A stretch of 64,000 bases of DNA from assembly GCA_035366835.1 (NCBI GenBank), contig DAOSIS010000010.1, forward strand, positions 46,137 through 110,136, in the 5' to 3' direction. A model generated the notes under the pieces. The model had not been told where the DNA came from. It saw nothing but the letters and a program-made list of their open reading frames with translations, and did no database searches. Source of the DNA: UBA6109 sp035366835 (GTDB lineage Bacteria; Desulfobacterota; Syntrophia; Syntrophales; UBA6109). Below, piece by piece: positions 1-6,628 of this stretch (the first letter of the stretch is position 1; each line of letters begins with the position of its first letter). Position numbers and translations under genes: made by a program.

Positions 1-2116
1 CGAGCATCATGAGCGAGACGTTCCCCTGGATGCCCATCAGGATATTGTTGAAGTCGTGGGCGATCCCGCCGGACAGCGTGCCAAGGGCCTCCAGCTTTTG
101 CGCCTGCAGCAGCTGGCTTTCCAGACGTTTGCGCTCGGTCAGGTCGATGACGAGCCCGCGCATCCCGACGGTCTTCCCGTCCCGGACGATCGCCGTCGAG
201 CTGATGAGCACGGGGAATTCCTCGCCGTTCTTCCGGACCGCGCGGTACTCGTTGCTTCGCGTCGCCGCCTTCCGCAGCACGCGCTCGATGTTCCTGGCGG
301 CCCGCGCCCGATCCCGGGGGGAGATCGTATCGAGGGCCGAGAGCCCCTGATCGAGTTCTTCGCGGGTGTATCCGAACAGATCGAGCCCGAACGGATTCGC
401 ATAGGTGAAGCGGCCCGTAAGATCCGTCTCGAAGACAACCTCGGGGAGCAGCGCGGCCAGATCCCGGAACTTCTTTTCGCTCTCGATCAGCGCCTCCTCC
501 ATGCGTTTCCTCTCGGTAATGTCCCGGGTGATGCTGAGGACGTGGGGGACGCCGTTGAGATCGATGACCGAGGCGGAAATCAGTCCGTACAGGATATCCC
601 CGTTCTTGATGCGGAACGCGGCCTCGAGATTGCGCACCTCGCCGTATCTCCGCAGCCGGTCGCCCATCGCCGCGAATTGCCCGGGCGAAGCCCAGAGATT
701 CAGATCCCCCGATGTCTTCCCCACGGCCGCCTCTTCCCTGTAGCCGCTGATCCGGGTGAAGCCCTCGTTGACCGTCACGTACCGGCCGTCGTCGAGACGG
801 TTGATGCAGACCGCGTCGGGCGTCGTGTGAAAGATCTTCCGGAGCTTCTCCTCGTTTTCCCGCAGGACGCCGTTCGCGAGGACCCGGGCGGTGACGTCCG
901 CGATGAACCCCTCCAGGGCGAGGAGTTCGCCGGAATCTGCATGGACTCCGCGCCCCCGTTCCGCCACCCACTTCACCTCGCCGGCCGCCGTGACGATCCG
1001 GTAGGTCACGTCGAAGGCGGATCGCCTTTCGACCGATTCCTGCACCTGCCTCCAGACCTCGGCGCGGTCCTCGGGATGGATGATGTCGTTGTAGGCGATG
1101 CGGCGGTTCCCGATCAGGTCCGCCGGGACGTAACCCGTCAGGGGGGTGCAGCCGCCGCTGACCAGTTCCATCGTCCAGTTGCGGTCGTTCCGGCAGCGGT
1201 ACACCATGCCGGGGAGATTGCCCAACAGCGTGCTCAACACCCGCTCGCTCTCACGCAGCGCCGTCTCCGCCCGTTTGCGATCGGTGATCTCGTGCAGGAT
1301 GCTGTACATCATGCGCCTGCCCTGAACGGTGATGGGAATCGCCCGGGCTTCCACATCGACGATTCCGCCGTCGAGGCGGATGTACTGCTGTTCCATGGGG
1401 GGAATCGTCTGCCCGTGCACCATCACGGTTTCGACGCGCTTTCGCACTTCATCGAGATAGGAGGCGTGGACGAATTCCAAGAGAGGCCGGTCGACCAGTT
1501 CGCTGTCATCCCTGGCGCCCAGCATGCGGCAGGCCGCCGGATTGGCATAGGTGATCGTGTTCCCGTCATGGAGAAACAGGGCCGCCGGGGCCGCCGAGAC
1601 GAGCAGACGGTACCGCTCCTCGCTCTCCGCCAGGGCCTTTTCGCTCCGCTTGGCGGACGTGATGTCCAGCACGATCCCTTCGTAACATTCGATATCGCCC
1701 TTTTCGTCGTAAACGGCGCGCGTGCTGTTGGAGACCCAGATCTCCGCGCCGTCCTTCCGGCGGGCCTTGAATTCGAAATGTTCGACGAATCCCCTCTCCC
1801 GGAGCATCCGCACATAGCGCAGCCGGTCTTTTGCATTCACGTAATACTGTCTGGGAATATCCGATACGGCGGAGATCAGTTCCTCCGGGGATGAATAGCC
1901 CAGCATTCGGGCGAATGCCGGATTGACGCTGAGGAAACGGCCCTCCGGCGTGCTCCGGAAGAAACCCTCCACGGCGCTTTCGTAAAAACGGCGGTATTCC
2001 CCGCCGGCCGTCCGGGCGTCGCCGGAATCCGGACGATCCTCCGGGTCCGTCCCCTTCCGGCCGGAAGACTCCGCTCCCGCAACCCGCTCGCTTTTCGTCC
2101 TGCCCGATGCAGTCAT
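1..2116 (-). CDS. Multi-PAS sensor histidine kinase, 5' part (3' end outside the window)
   Basis: The frame is open from an ATG at 2116 to the window edge (705 codons) and has a good ribosome site, AGGAAGGGAG, just upstream. The translation holds about five consecutive PAS/PAC modules (roughly residues 40-150, 165-275, 290-410, 420-530 and 540-665). They are separated by the short coiled linkers typical of PAC ends, such as DITERKRMEEAL and DLTERKRLESQL. The H-box GGIAHDFNN follows, with the predicted phospho-accepting His at residue 687. HDFNN-type H-boxes belong to histidine kinases that often also carry a C-terminal receiver domain. The ATPase domain and any receiver lie beyond base 1. There is no signal peptide or membrane segment at the N-terminus, so a cytoplasmic sensor is likely. 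The stimulus cannot be inferred. It is divergent from the MFS gene at 2479. Confidence 0.9.
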   Translation of the reverse strand, partial: MTASGRTKSERVAGAESSGRKGTDPEDRPDSGDARTAGGEYRRFYESAVEGFFRSTPEGRFLSVNPAFARMLGYSSPEELISAVSDIPRQYYVNAKDRLRYVRMLRERGFVEHFEFKARRKDGAEIWVSNSTRAVYDEKGDIECYEGIVLDITSAKRSEKALAESEERYRLLVSAAPAALFLHDGNTITYANPAACRMLGARDDSELVDRPLLEFVHASYLDEVRKRVETVMVHGQTIPPMEQQYIRLDGGIVDVEARAIPITVQGRRMMYSILHEITDRKRAETALRESERVLSTLLGNLPGMVYRCRNDRNWTMELVSGGCTPLTGYVPADLIGNRRIAYNDIIHPEDRAEVWRQVQESVERRSAFDVTYRIVTAAGEVKWVAERGRGVHADSGELLALEGFIADVTARVLANGVLRENEEKLRKIFHTTPDAVCINRLDDGRYVTVNEGFTRISGYREEAAVGKTSGDLNLWASPGQFAAMGDRLRRYGEVRNLEAAFRIKNGDILYGLISASVIDLNGVPHVLSITRDITERKRMEEALIESEKKFRDLAALLPEVVFETDLTGRFTYANPFGLDLFGYTREELDQGLSALDTISPRDRARAARNIERVLRKAATRSNEYRAVRKNGEEFPVLISSTAIVRDGKTVGMRGLVIDLTERKRLESQLLQAQKLEALGTLSGGIAHDFNNILMGIQGNVSLMML

Positions 2117-2208
2117 GGCTCCCTTCCTCTTTTTTGATTTCCGCCGCCGGCCGGCACCGGCAGCTCTTCCCTCGCGCCCCACGTCTTCCGTACGCCGGCC
2201 GTCATGAC

Positions 2209-2244
2209 CGCGGAACCGGTTTGTTCGCATTCGCCGGTTCCGCG
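2209..2244. repeat. Perfect 11-bp inverted repeat between divergent genes
   Basis: CGCGGAACCGG (2209-2219) and CCGGTTCCGCG (2234-2244) are exact reverse complements separated by 14 bases. No T-run follows on either strand, so it does not look like an intrinsic terminator. It lies between the divergent kinase and MFS genes and about 25 bp upstream of a candidate promoter, so an operator is possible. Confidence 0.6.
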
Positions 2245-2267
2245 CGCAAATCCCGCCACTCCCCTCA

Positions 2268-2296
2268 TTGATGGGCGCCCGACCCTGTGCTATAGG
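2268..2296 (+). promoter_or_regulatory. Candidate sigma-70 promoter of the MFS gene
   Basis: TTGATG (2268-2273) and TATAGG (2291-2296) are separated by 17 bases, each matching the consensus at 4 of 6 positions. The implied 5' leader of about 180 nt is long. The rest of the 362-base gap between the kinase and the MFS gene (2117-2478) shows no gene I can support. Confidence 0.4.
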
Positions 2297-2478
2297 CAAC
2301 CGGGTCATGCCTTCTACCACAGGGACGTCCGAAAAACATCTGCGAGACGCAAGCCGCCGGGCGTGCACTCTCCGGTCCCGCGATCCGCTCGGCTTCTTGA
2401 TGAGACGACGGGAATGAGCGACCGGACGGAGCCGGGGTCGATCACGTCCCCGCAGGACACAGACCGCGAGGAGCACCC

Positions 2479-3750
2479 ATGCCCGAGTCTGCCGCAATCG
2501 AAAAGCGCGTTGTCCGAAAGATCACCCTGCACCTGATCCCGCTGATGTTCGCCCTGTACATCCTCGCCTATCTGGACCGCATCAATGTCGGTTTCGCAGC
2601 CCTTCAGATGAACACCGACCTGAACCTGAGCGGAACGGTATTCGGCATCGGCAGCGGCATTTTCTTCATCGGTTATTTCCTCTTCGAGATTCCGAGCAAC
2701 CTCATCCTCCACCGGGTTGGCGCCCGGTTCTGGATCGCGCGCATCATGATCACCTGGGGGATCGTTTCCTCGGCGATGATATTCGTTCAGGGGCCGAAGA
2801 GCTTCTATTGGCTTCGGTTCCTCCTCGGACTCGCCGAGGCGGGATTTTTCCCCGGCATGATCCTCTACCTGACCTATTGGTTCCCGGCCCGATACCTGGC
2901 CCGCAACGTTGCCCTCTTCATGACGGCAACGGCCGTCGCCGGCATCATCGGCGGTCCCCTGTCGGGCGCCCTGCTGACCCTTCACGGCTTCCTGGGGCTC
3001 GCCGGCTGGCAGTGGCTCTTCCTGCTGGAAGGCATCCCCTCCGTCGTCATGGGAATCGTCGTCTGGTTCTTGCTGACGGATCGGCCCGATCATGCAACAT
3101 GGCTGACTGCCGGGGAAAAACAATGGCTTGCCGGGCAATTGGAGCGGGAAACCGCCGCCCGGCCCGCAGGTGAGGGAAGAAACCTCCGGCAGGTCCTCGG
3201 AAGCACCCGGGTATGGGGTTTCTGCGCCGTCTACTTCGCGCTCGTCGTGGGTCTGTACGCGATCAGCCTCTGGATGCCGCTGATTCTCAGAAGCCTGTCG
3301 ACAATGAGCGATCTGGCGATCGGTCTCGTTTCCACCCTTCCCTACTTCGCGGCCTGCATCGCCATGGTGCTGATCGGCGGGCATTCCGACCGGAGCGGCG
3401 AGAGAAGGGTCCATGCAGCATGGGCGCTGCTGACCGCGGCCGGAGGGATCGCCCTGTCCGCTTTCACCGATCGCGTTCCCGCGGAAATCGCCTGTTTCAT
3501 GATCGCCGCCGTCGGGATCTGGGGCGCGCTGGGCCCCTTCTGGGCCTTTTCCTCGTCATTCCTGACCGGGGCGGGAGCGGCCGGAGGCATCGCCCTCATC
3601 AATTCCATCGGCAACCTGGGCGGTTTCACCGGGCCCGCACTGATCGGGATACTGAAGGACCATACGGGCAATTACGAAGCCGGCAGGCTCCTGGTCGCGG
3701 TTCTGCTCGCGGCCGGCGGGGCATGGACCGCATCGATTCGCAACCGCTAG
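2479..3750 (+). CDS. MFS transporter, anion:cation symporter (ACS) type
   Basis: A 423-residue inner-membrane carrier with about 12 hydrophobic segments. The N-terminal stretch YLDRINVGFAALQM, followed by FFIGYFLFEIPSNL, is characteristic of the ACS family of the major facilitator superfamily. Known members take up organic anions such as tartrate, phthalate, hydroxyphenylacetate or sugar acids by proton symport. The substrate cannot be told from sequence. The ATG at 2479 has GAGGAG six bases upstream. No catabolic genes sit next to it, and its nearest neighbour is the divergent PAS kinase, which could regulate it (inference). The end of the gene is clean at TAG 3748-3750. Confidence 0.88.
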   Translation: MPESAAIEKRVVRKITLHLIPLMFALYILAYLDRINVGFAALQMNTDLNLSGTVFGIGSGIFFIGYFLFEIPSNLILHRVGARFWIARIMITWGIVSSAMIFVQGPKSFYWLRFLLGLAEAGFFPGMILYLTYWFPARYLARNVALFMTATAVAGIIGGPLSGALLTLHGFLGLAGWQWLFLLEGIPSVVMGIVVWFLLTDRPDHATWLTAGEKQWLAGQLERETAARPAGEGRNLRQVLGSTRVWGFCAVYFALVVGLYAISLWMPLILRSLSTMSDLAIGLVSTLPYFAACIAMVLIGGHSDRSGERRVHAAWALLTAAGGIALSAFTDRVPAEIACFMIAAVGIWGALGPFWAFSSSFLTGAGAAGGIALINSIGNLGGFTGPALIGILKDHTGNYEAGRLLVAVLLAAGGAWTASIRNR

Positions 3751-3803
3751 GCAGGGCCGGGCGCCTGTCCGGCCGGCAACGGCGACATCCCGGCGCGGCC
3801 TTC

Positions 3804-3998
3804 TCAAAGTTCGATCAGGTCTTCTTCCTGCCACTCCTCGAGTTTCCGCCATGCCTCGGTCAAGAAAAGATGCACACGCCGGAAGGGCCAGCCTGCGGCG
3901 AAAACGACGCCCAGCAGGACCCTCTCCAGCAGCGTGTAGCGCGGATAAACGACCATCCGGTCCGGCCTGCCGTTCCACAAGATTCCCTGCGCGTCCAT
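3804..3998 (-). CDS. Small hypothetical protein with one hydrophobic segment
   Basis: A 64-residue frame starting at ATG 3998 with AAAGGGGGGCGC directly upstream as a strong ribosome site. Longer in-frame starts exist upstream but lack such a site. Residues about 24-40 are hydrophobic (LLERVLLGVVFAAGWPF), and the C-terminus is acidic and amphipathic (EEWQEEDLIEL). I do not recognise a family. It lies between the MFS gene and the nrpR promoter and is transcribed away from both. It could be a small membrane-associated protein. Confidence 0.5.
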   Translation of the reverse strand: MDAQGILWNGRPDRMVVYPRYTLLERVLLGVVFAAGWPFRRVHLFLTEAWRKLEEWQEEDLIEL

Positions 3999-4085
3999 GC
4001 GCCCCCCTTTCGGTCCAGTTTCCTTAGATATCGGCCGGTTGGCACGGGACTTTAATCCCCTCTCGCGGCAGCGAAAAAAATGTAT

Positions 4086-4114
4086 TTGACAGGGGGGTGG
4101 GGACATGCTAGGAG
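4086..4114 (+). promoter_or_regulatory. Candidate promoter of nrpR
   Basis: A perfect -35 hexamer TTGACA (4086-4091) is followed after 17 bases by a weak -10 TAGGAG (4109-4114). The predicted transcription start, near 4120, falls on the palindrome at 4119-4134. Confidence 0.45.
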
Positions 4115-4118
4115 ACGT

Positions 4119-4134
4119 CGGCAATAGATTGCCG
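4119..4134. promoter_or_regulatory. Palindrome at the nrpR transcription start, candidate operator
   Basis: CGGCAAT-AG-ATTGCCG is a perfect 7-bp inverted repeat with a 2-base centre, immediately before the nrpR start codon. Its place over the presumed start site fits autorepression. It does not match the archaeal NrpR operators (GGAA-N6-TTCC type). Confidence 0.5.
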
Positions 4135-4141
4135 TTTGCCT

Positions 4142-5167
4142 ATGACGACGATATTCAACCAGGAAGACATCGAGCGAAAGATCCTTCTCATCCTCCGGAT
4201 CCTGCAGGAAACGGGGGAACCGATGGGCGCGCGCCTCATCGCGAGGCGCATGAAGGATTACGGCGTCGCCCTGAGCGAACGCACCGTCCGCTACCATCTG
4301 AAGATCATGGATGGACGCGGCCTGACCAAGCTCGTCGGCCGCCTGGACGGCCGGATCATCACGGAACACGGCGTCGAGGAAATCGCCGACGGACGCGTCC
4401 GCGACAAGATCGGCATGTCCGTGTCCCGGATCGAGGTCCTCGCCTTCCGGACGACGCTGGACCCCCATAAGAAAGCGGGGCTCTTGCCGATGAACGTCAC
4501 GTTCCTGCCCAAAGGCCGCCTTCGTGAGACCCTGGAAGCGATGAAGCCCGCATTCAAGGCGGGCATCTGCACGAGCGAACTGGTGTGTACGGCCGATGAG
4601 GGAACCCGCATCGGCGATCTCGTCGTCCCGGAGGGGTTTGTCGGGTTCGCGACCGTCTGCAGCGTCGTCGTCAACGGCGTGCTGCTGAAGCACGGCGTTC
4701 CCATGGACTCCAAGTTCGGTGGCATTCTCCAGCTCAAAGACGGCAAGCCCCTGCGCTTCGTCGAAGTCATCTACTATTCGGGTTCCTCGCTGGATCCCTC
4801 GGAGGTCTTCATCATGGCGAAGATGTCCTCCGTGCGGACCGCCGCGGAGCGGGGCGAGGGAAAGGTCCTGGCCAATTTCCGGGAGATCCCCACCGTGAGC
4901 CGCGAGCTGGTGGATCGGATCATCTCGAACCTGCGCCTGATCGGCATCGGCGGCGTCCTGTCCCTGGGCGAACTGAGCGAACCGGTTTGCCAGGTGCCGG
5001 TGGACGTGAACAAGCTGGGAATGATCCTCTACGGAGGGCTGAATCCCGTCTGCTGCGCCCATGAAGCGGGCATCGAAACGGTCAACCGCGCGATGTCGAC
5101 GATCCTGGATTACGACGCGCTTCGCCCCTTTGAAGAAGTCTGTCGCGAGGCGGGCAGGAAGAAATAA
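4142..5167 (+). CDS. nrpR: NrpR-type nitrogen regulator (winged helix + DUF128)
   Basis: A 341-residue protein. Residues 1-85 form a winged-helix domain (EDIERKILLILRILQETGEP, with a recognition region around ALSERTVRYHLK). The rest is a single NrpR/DUF128 effector domain (conserved stretches NVTFLPKG, VCTADEGTRIGD and KLGMILYGGLNP). In methanogenic archaea NrpR represses nitrogen fixation and glutamine synthetase genes and is released by 2-oxoglutarate; some archaeal forms have two DUF128 domains. The next gene, 77 bp downstream on the same strand, is glutamate dehydrogenase, which uses 2-oxoglutarate, so local control of ammonium assimilation is a strong inference. The start is uncertain: ATG 4142 or TTG 4136. 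Neither has a good ribosome site, so the message may be nearly leaderless. Confidence 0.85.
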   Translation: MTTIFNQEDIERKILLILRILQETGEPMGARLIARRMKDYGVALSERTVRYHLKIMDGRGLTKLVGRLDGRIITEHGVEEIADGRVRDKIGMSVSRIEVLAFRTTLDPHKKAGLLPMNVTFLPKGRLRETLEAMKPAFKAGICTSELVCTADEGTRIGDLVVPEGFVGFATVCSVVVNGVLLKHGVPMDSKFGGILQLKDGKPLRFVEVIYYSGSSLDPSEVFIMAKMSSVRTAAERGEGKVLANFREIPTVSRELVDRIISNLRLIGIGGVLSLGELSEPVCQVPVDVNKLGMILYGGLNPVCCAHEAGIETVNRAMSTILDYDALRPFEEVCREAGRKK

Positions 5168-5177
5168 GGCAAAGCAA

Positions 5178-5213
5178 GTTCCCGCAGTCTCCGACCCCGA
5201 TGATTTGCGGAAC
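5178..5213. repeat. Loose inverted repeat upstream of gdhA
   Basis: GTTCC (5178-5182) and GGAAC (5209-5213) are inverted and 26 bases apart. The adjoining CGC and GC extend the match with one bulge. It lies in the nrpR-gdhA gap before the gdhA ribosome site. It could be an operator half-site pair, but the arms are short. Confidence 0.25.
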
Positions 5214-5244
5214 TATTTTATTCTCCCGAAGGAGGAAGGAAAGT

Positions 5245-6495
5245 ATGGCAGAAGATCTCAATCCCTTTGCAGTAGCGCGGAAACAGCTGGATGATTGTGC
5301 GAAGATCCTGAACCTGGAACCCGGCGTCCAGGCCATCCTGAGGGTCCCGTCGCGCGAAGTGCACATCTCGATCCCCGTGCGGATGGACGACGGGTCGCTC
5401 AAAGTCTTTCAGGGGTTCCGCGTTCAATACAACGACGCGAAGGGCCCGACGAAGGGCGGCATCCGGTTCCATCCGGACGAAACCATCGACACCGTGCGGG
5501 CGCTGGCTGCATGGATGACCTGGAAATGCTCGCTCATGGACCTGCCGCTGGGCGGTGCCAAAGGCGGCGTGATCTGCAACCCGAAAGAGATGTCCCCGGG
5601 AGAATTGGAGCGCCTGAGCCGGGCTTACGTCGACAAGATCTGGCAGATCCTCGGCCCCGAACAGGACGTGCCGGCCCCCGACGTCTATACCAACCCCCAG
5701 ATCATGGCCTGGATGGTCGATGAGTATTCCAAACTCTGCGGCAAGAATCAGTTCGGGATGATCACGGGGAAGCCCCTTTCCCTCGGCGGATCCGAAGGGC
5801 GGGGCGACGCCACGGCCATGGGCGGCGCGTACGCGACGCGCGAGGCGGCCAAGGAGCGCGGCATCGACCTCGGCAAAGCGACCGTTGCGATCCAGGGCTA
5901 CGGCAACGCCGGATACTATGCGGCCGTCCTTGCCAAGGGAAAGTTCGGCGCCAAGGTCGTCGCCGTCAGCGACTCCAAGGGCGGCATCCACAAGGCCGAA
6001 GGCCTCGATCCGGAAGCCGTCGGCAAGCACAAGGCCAAGACGGGCTCCGTCATCAATTTCCCCGGTTCGAAGCCGATTTCCAATGAGGCGCTCCTGGAAC
6101 TGGATGTGGACGTCCTGATTCCCTCTGCAATGGAAGGCATGATCACGGCAAGCAACGCCGCAAAGATCCGCGCCAAGATCGTGGCGGAACTGGCCAACGG
6201 CCCGACGACGCCCGAGGCGGACGAGATTCTCCACCGGAACGGCGTCCACGTCATCCCCGATTTTCTGTGCAACGGGGGCGGCGTCACCGTCTCCTACTTC
6301 GAAATGGTCCAGAATGCCTACATGTACTACTGGGACGCCGAGGACGTGTACAAACGCCTCGACAGGAAGATGACCACCGCCTACCATGCGGTGCTCAAGG
6401 CCTCCAAGAAATACAACATCCACATGCGGCAGGCCGCCTACGTGGTCGCCGTAAGCCGCGTCGTCGAGGCCATGAAGCTCCGCGGCTGGGTATAG
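5245..6495 (+). CDS. gdhA: Glutamate dehydrogenase (Glu/Leu/Phe/Val family)
   Basis: A 416-residue enzyme of normal length for hexameric NAD(P)-glutamate dehydrogenase, which interconverts glutamate with 2-oxoglutarate and ammonium in the cytoplasm. The N-terminal catalytic domain shows GPTKGGIRFHPD and the active-site stretch PLGGAKGGVICNP. The catalytic Asp lies in DVPAPDVYTNPQIMAWM. The Rossmann domain carries the dinucleotide motif GYGNAGYYAA. Start ATG 5245 has AAGGAGGAAGG upstream; an in-frame ATG at 5200 lacks one. Coenzyme preference cannot be read with confidence. It follows nrpR and ends in a strong terminator, so it is probably transcribed alone or with nrpR. Confidence 0.95.
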   Translation: MAEDLNPFAVARKQLDDCAKILNLEPGVQAILRVPSREVHISIPVRMDDGSLKVFQGFRVQYNDAKGPTKGGIRFHPDETIDTVRALAAWMTWKCSLMDLPLGGAKGGVICNPKEMSPGELERLSRAYVDKIWQILGPEQDVPAPDVYTNPQIMAWMVDEYSKLCGKNQFGMITGKPLSLGGSEGRGDATAMGGAYATREAAKERGIDLGKATVAIQGYGNAGYYAAVLAKGKFGAKVVAVSDSKGGIHKAEGLDPEAVGKHKAKTGSVINFPGSKPISNEALLELDVDVLIPSAMEGMITASNAAKIRAKIVAELANGPTTPEADEILHRNGVHVIPDFLCNGGGVTVSYFEMVQNAYMYYWDAEDVYKRLDRKMTTAYHAVLKASKKYNIHMRQAAYVVAVSRVVEAMKLRGWV

Positions 6496-6546
6496 ACGGA
6501 TCGTTGGGAAAGCCTGCCGGCGCGCGCACCGGCGGGAACGGATCGA

Positions 6547-6581
6547 CAAGGGGGGAACCGACCGGTTCCCCCCTTGTTTTT
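6547..6581 (+). terminator. Intrinsic terminator of gdhA
   Basis: A perfect 13-bp stem (6547-6559 with 6564-6576), loop GACC, followed by TTTTT. Confidence 0.9.
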
Positions 6582-6628
6582 CTGCGATAGGGGCGATATC
6601 CTTTTTTTATTTCGCGAGGAGAGACGAC

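Noticed and set aside
56..1894. Long plus-strand reading frame opposite the PAS kinase
   Set aside because: The minus strand gives a coherent multi-PAS kinase with an H-box. The plus-strand translation is Arg/Pro/Asp-rich without domains, a typical shadow of high-GC coding DNA.
2314..3414. 366-codon minus-strand frame opposite the MFS gene
   Set aside because: It is Asp/Glu/Gly-rich without motifs and fully antisense to a clear MFS protein.
5178..5213. GTTCC...GGAAC as an archaeal-type NrpR operator
   Set aside because: The archaeal consensus is GGAA-N6-TTCC, that is, arms facing the other way and six bases apart. Orientation and spacing do not match.
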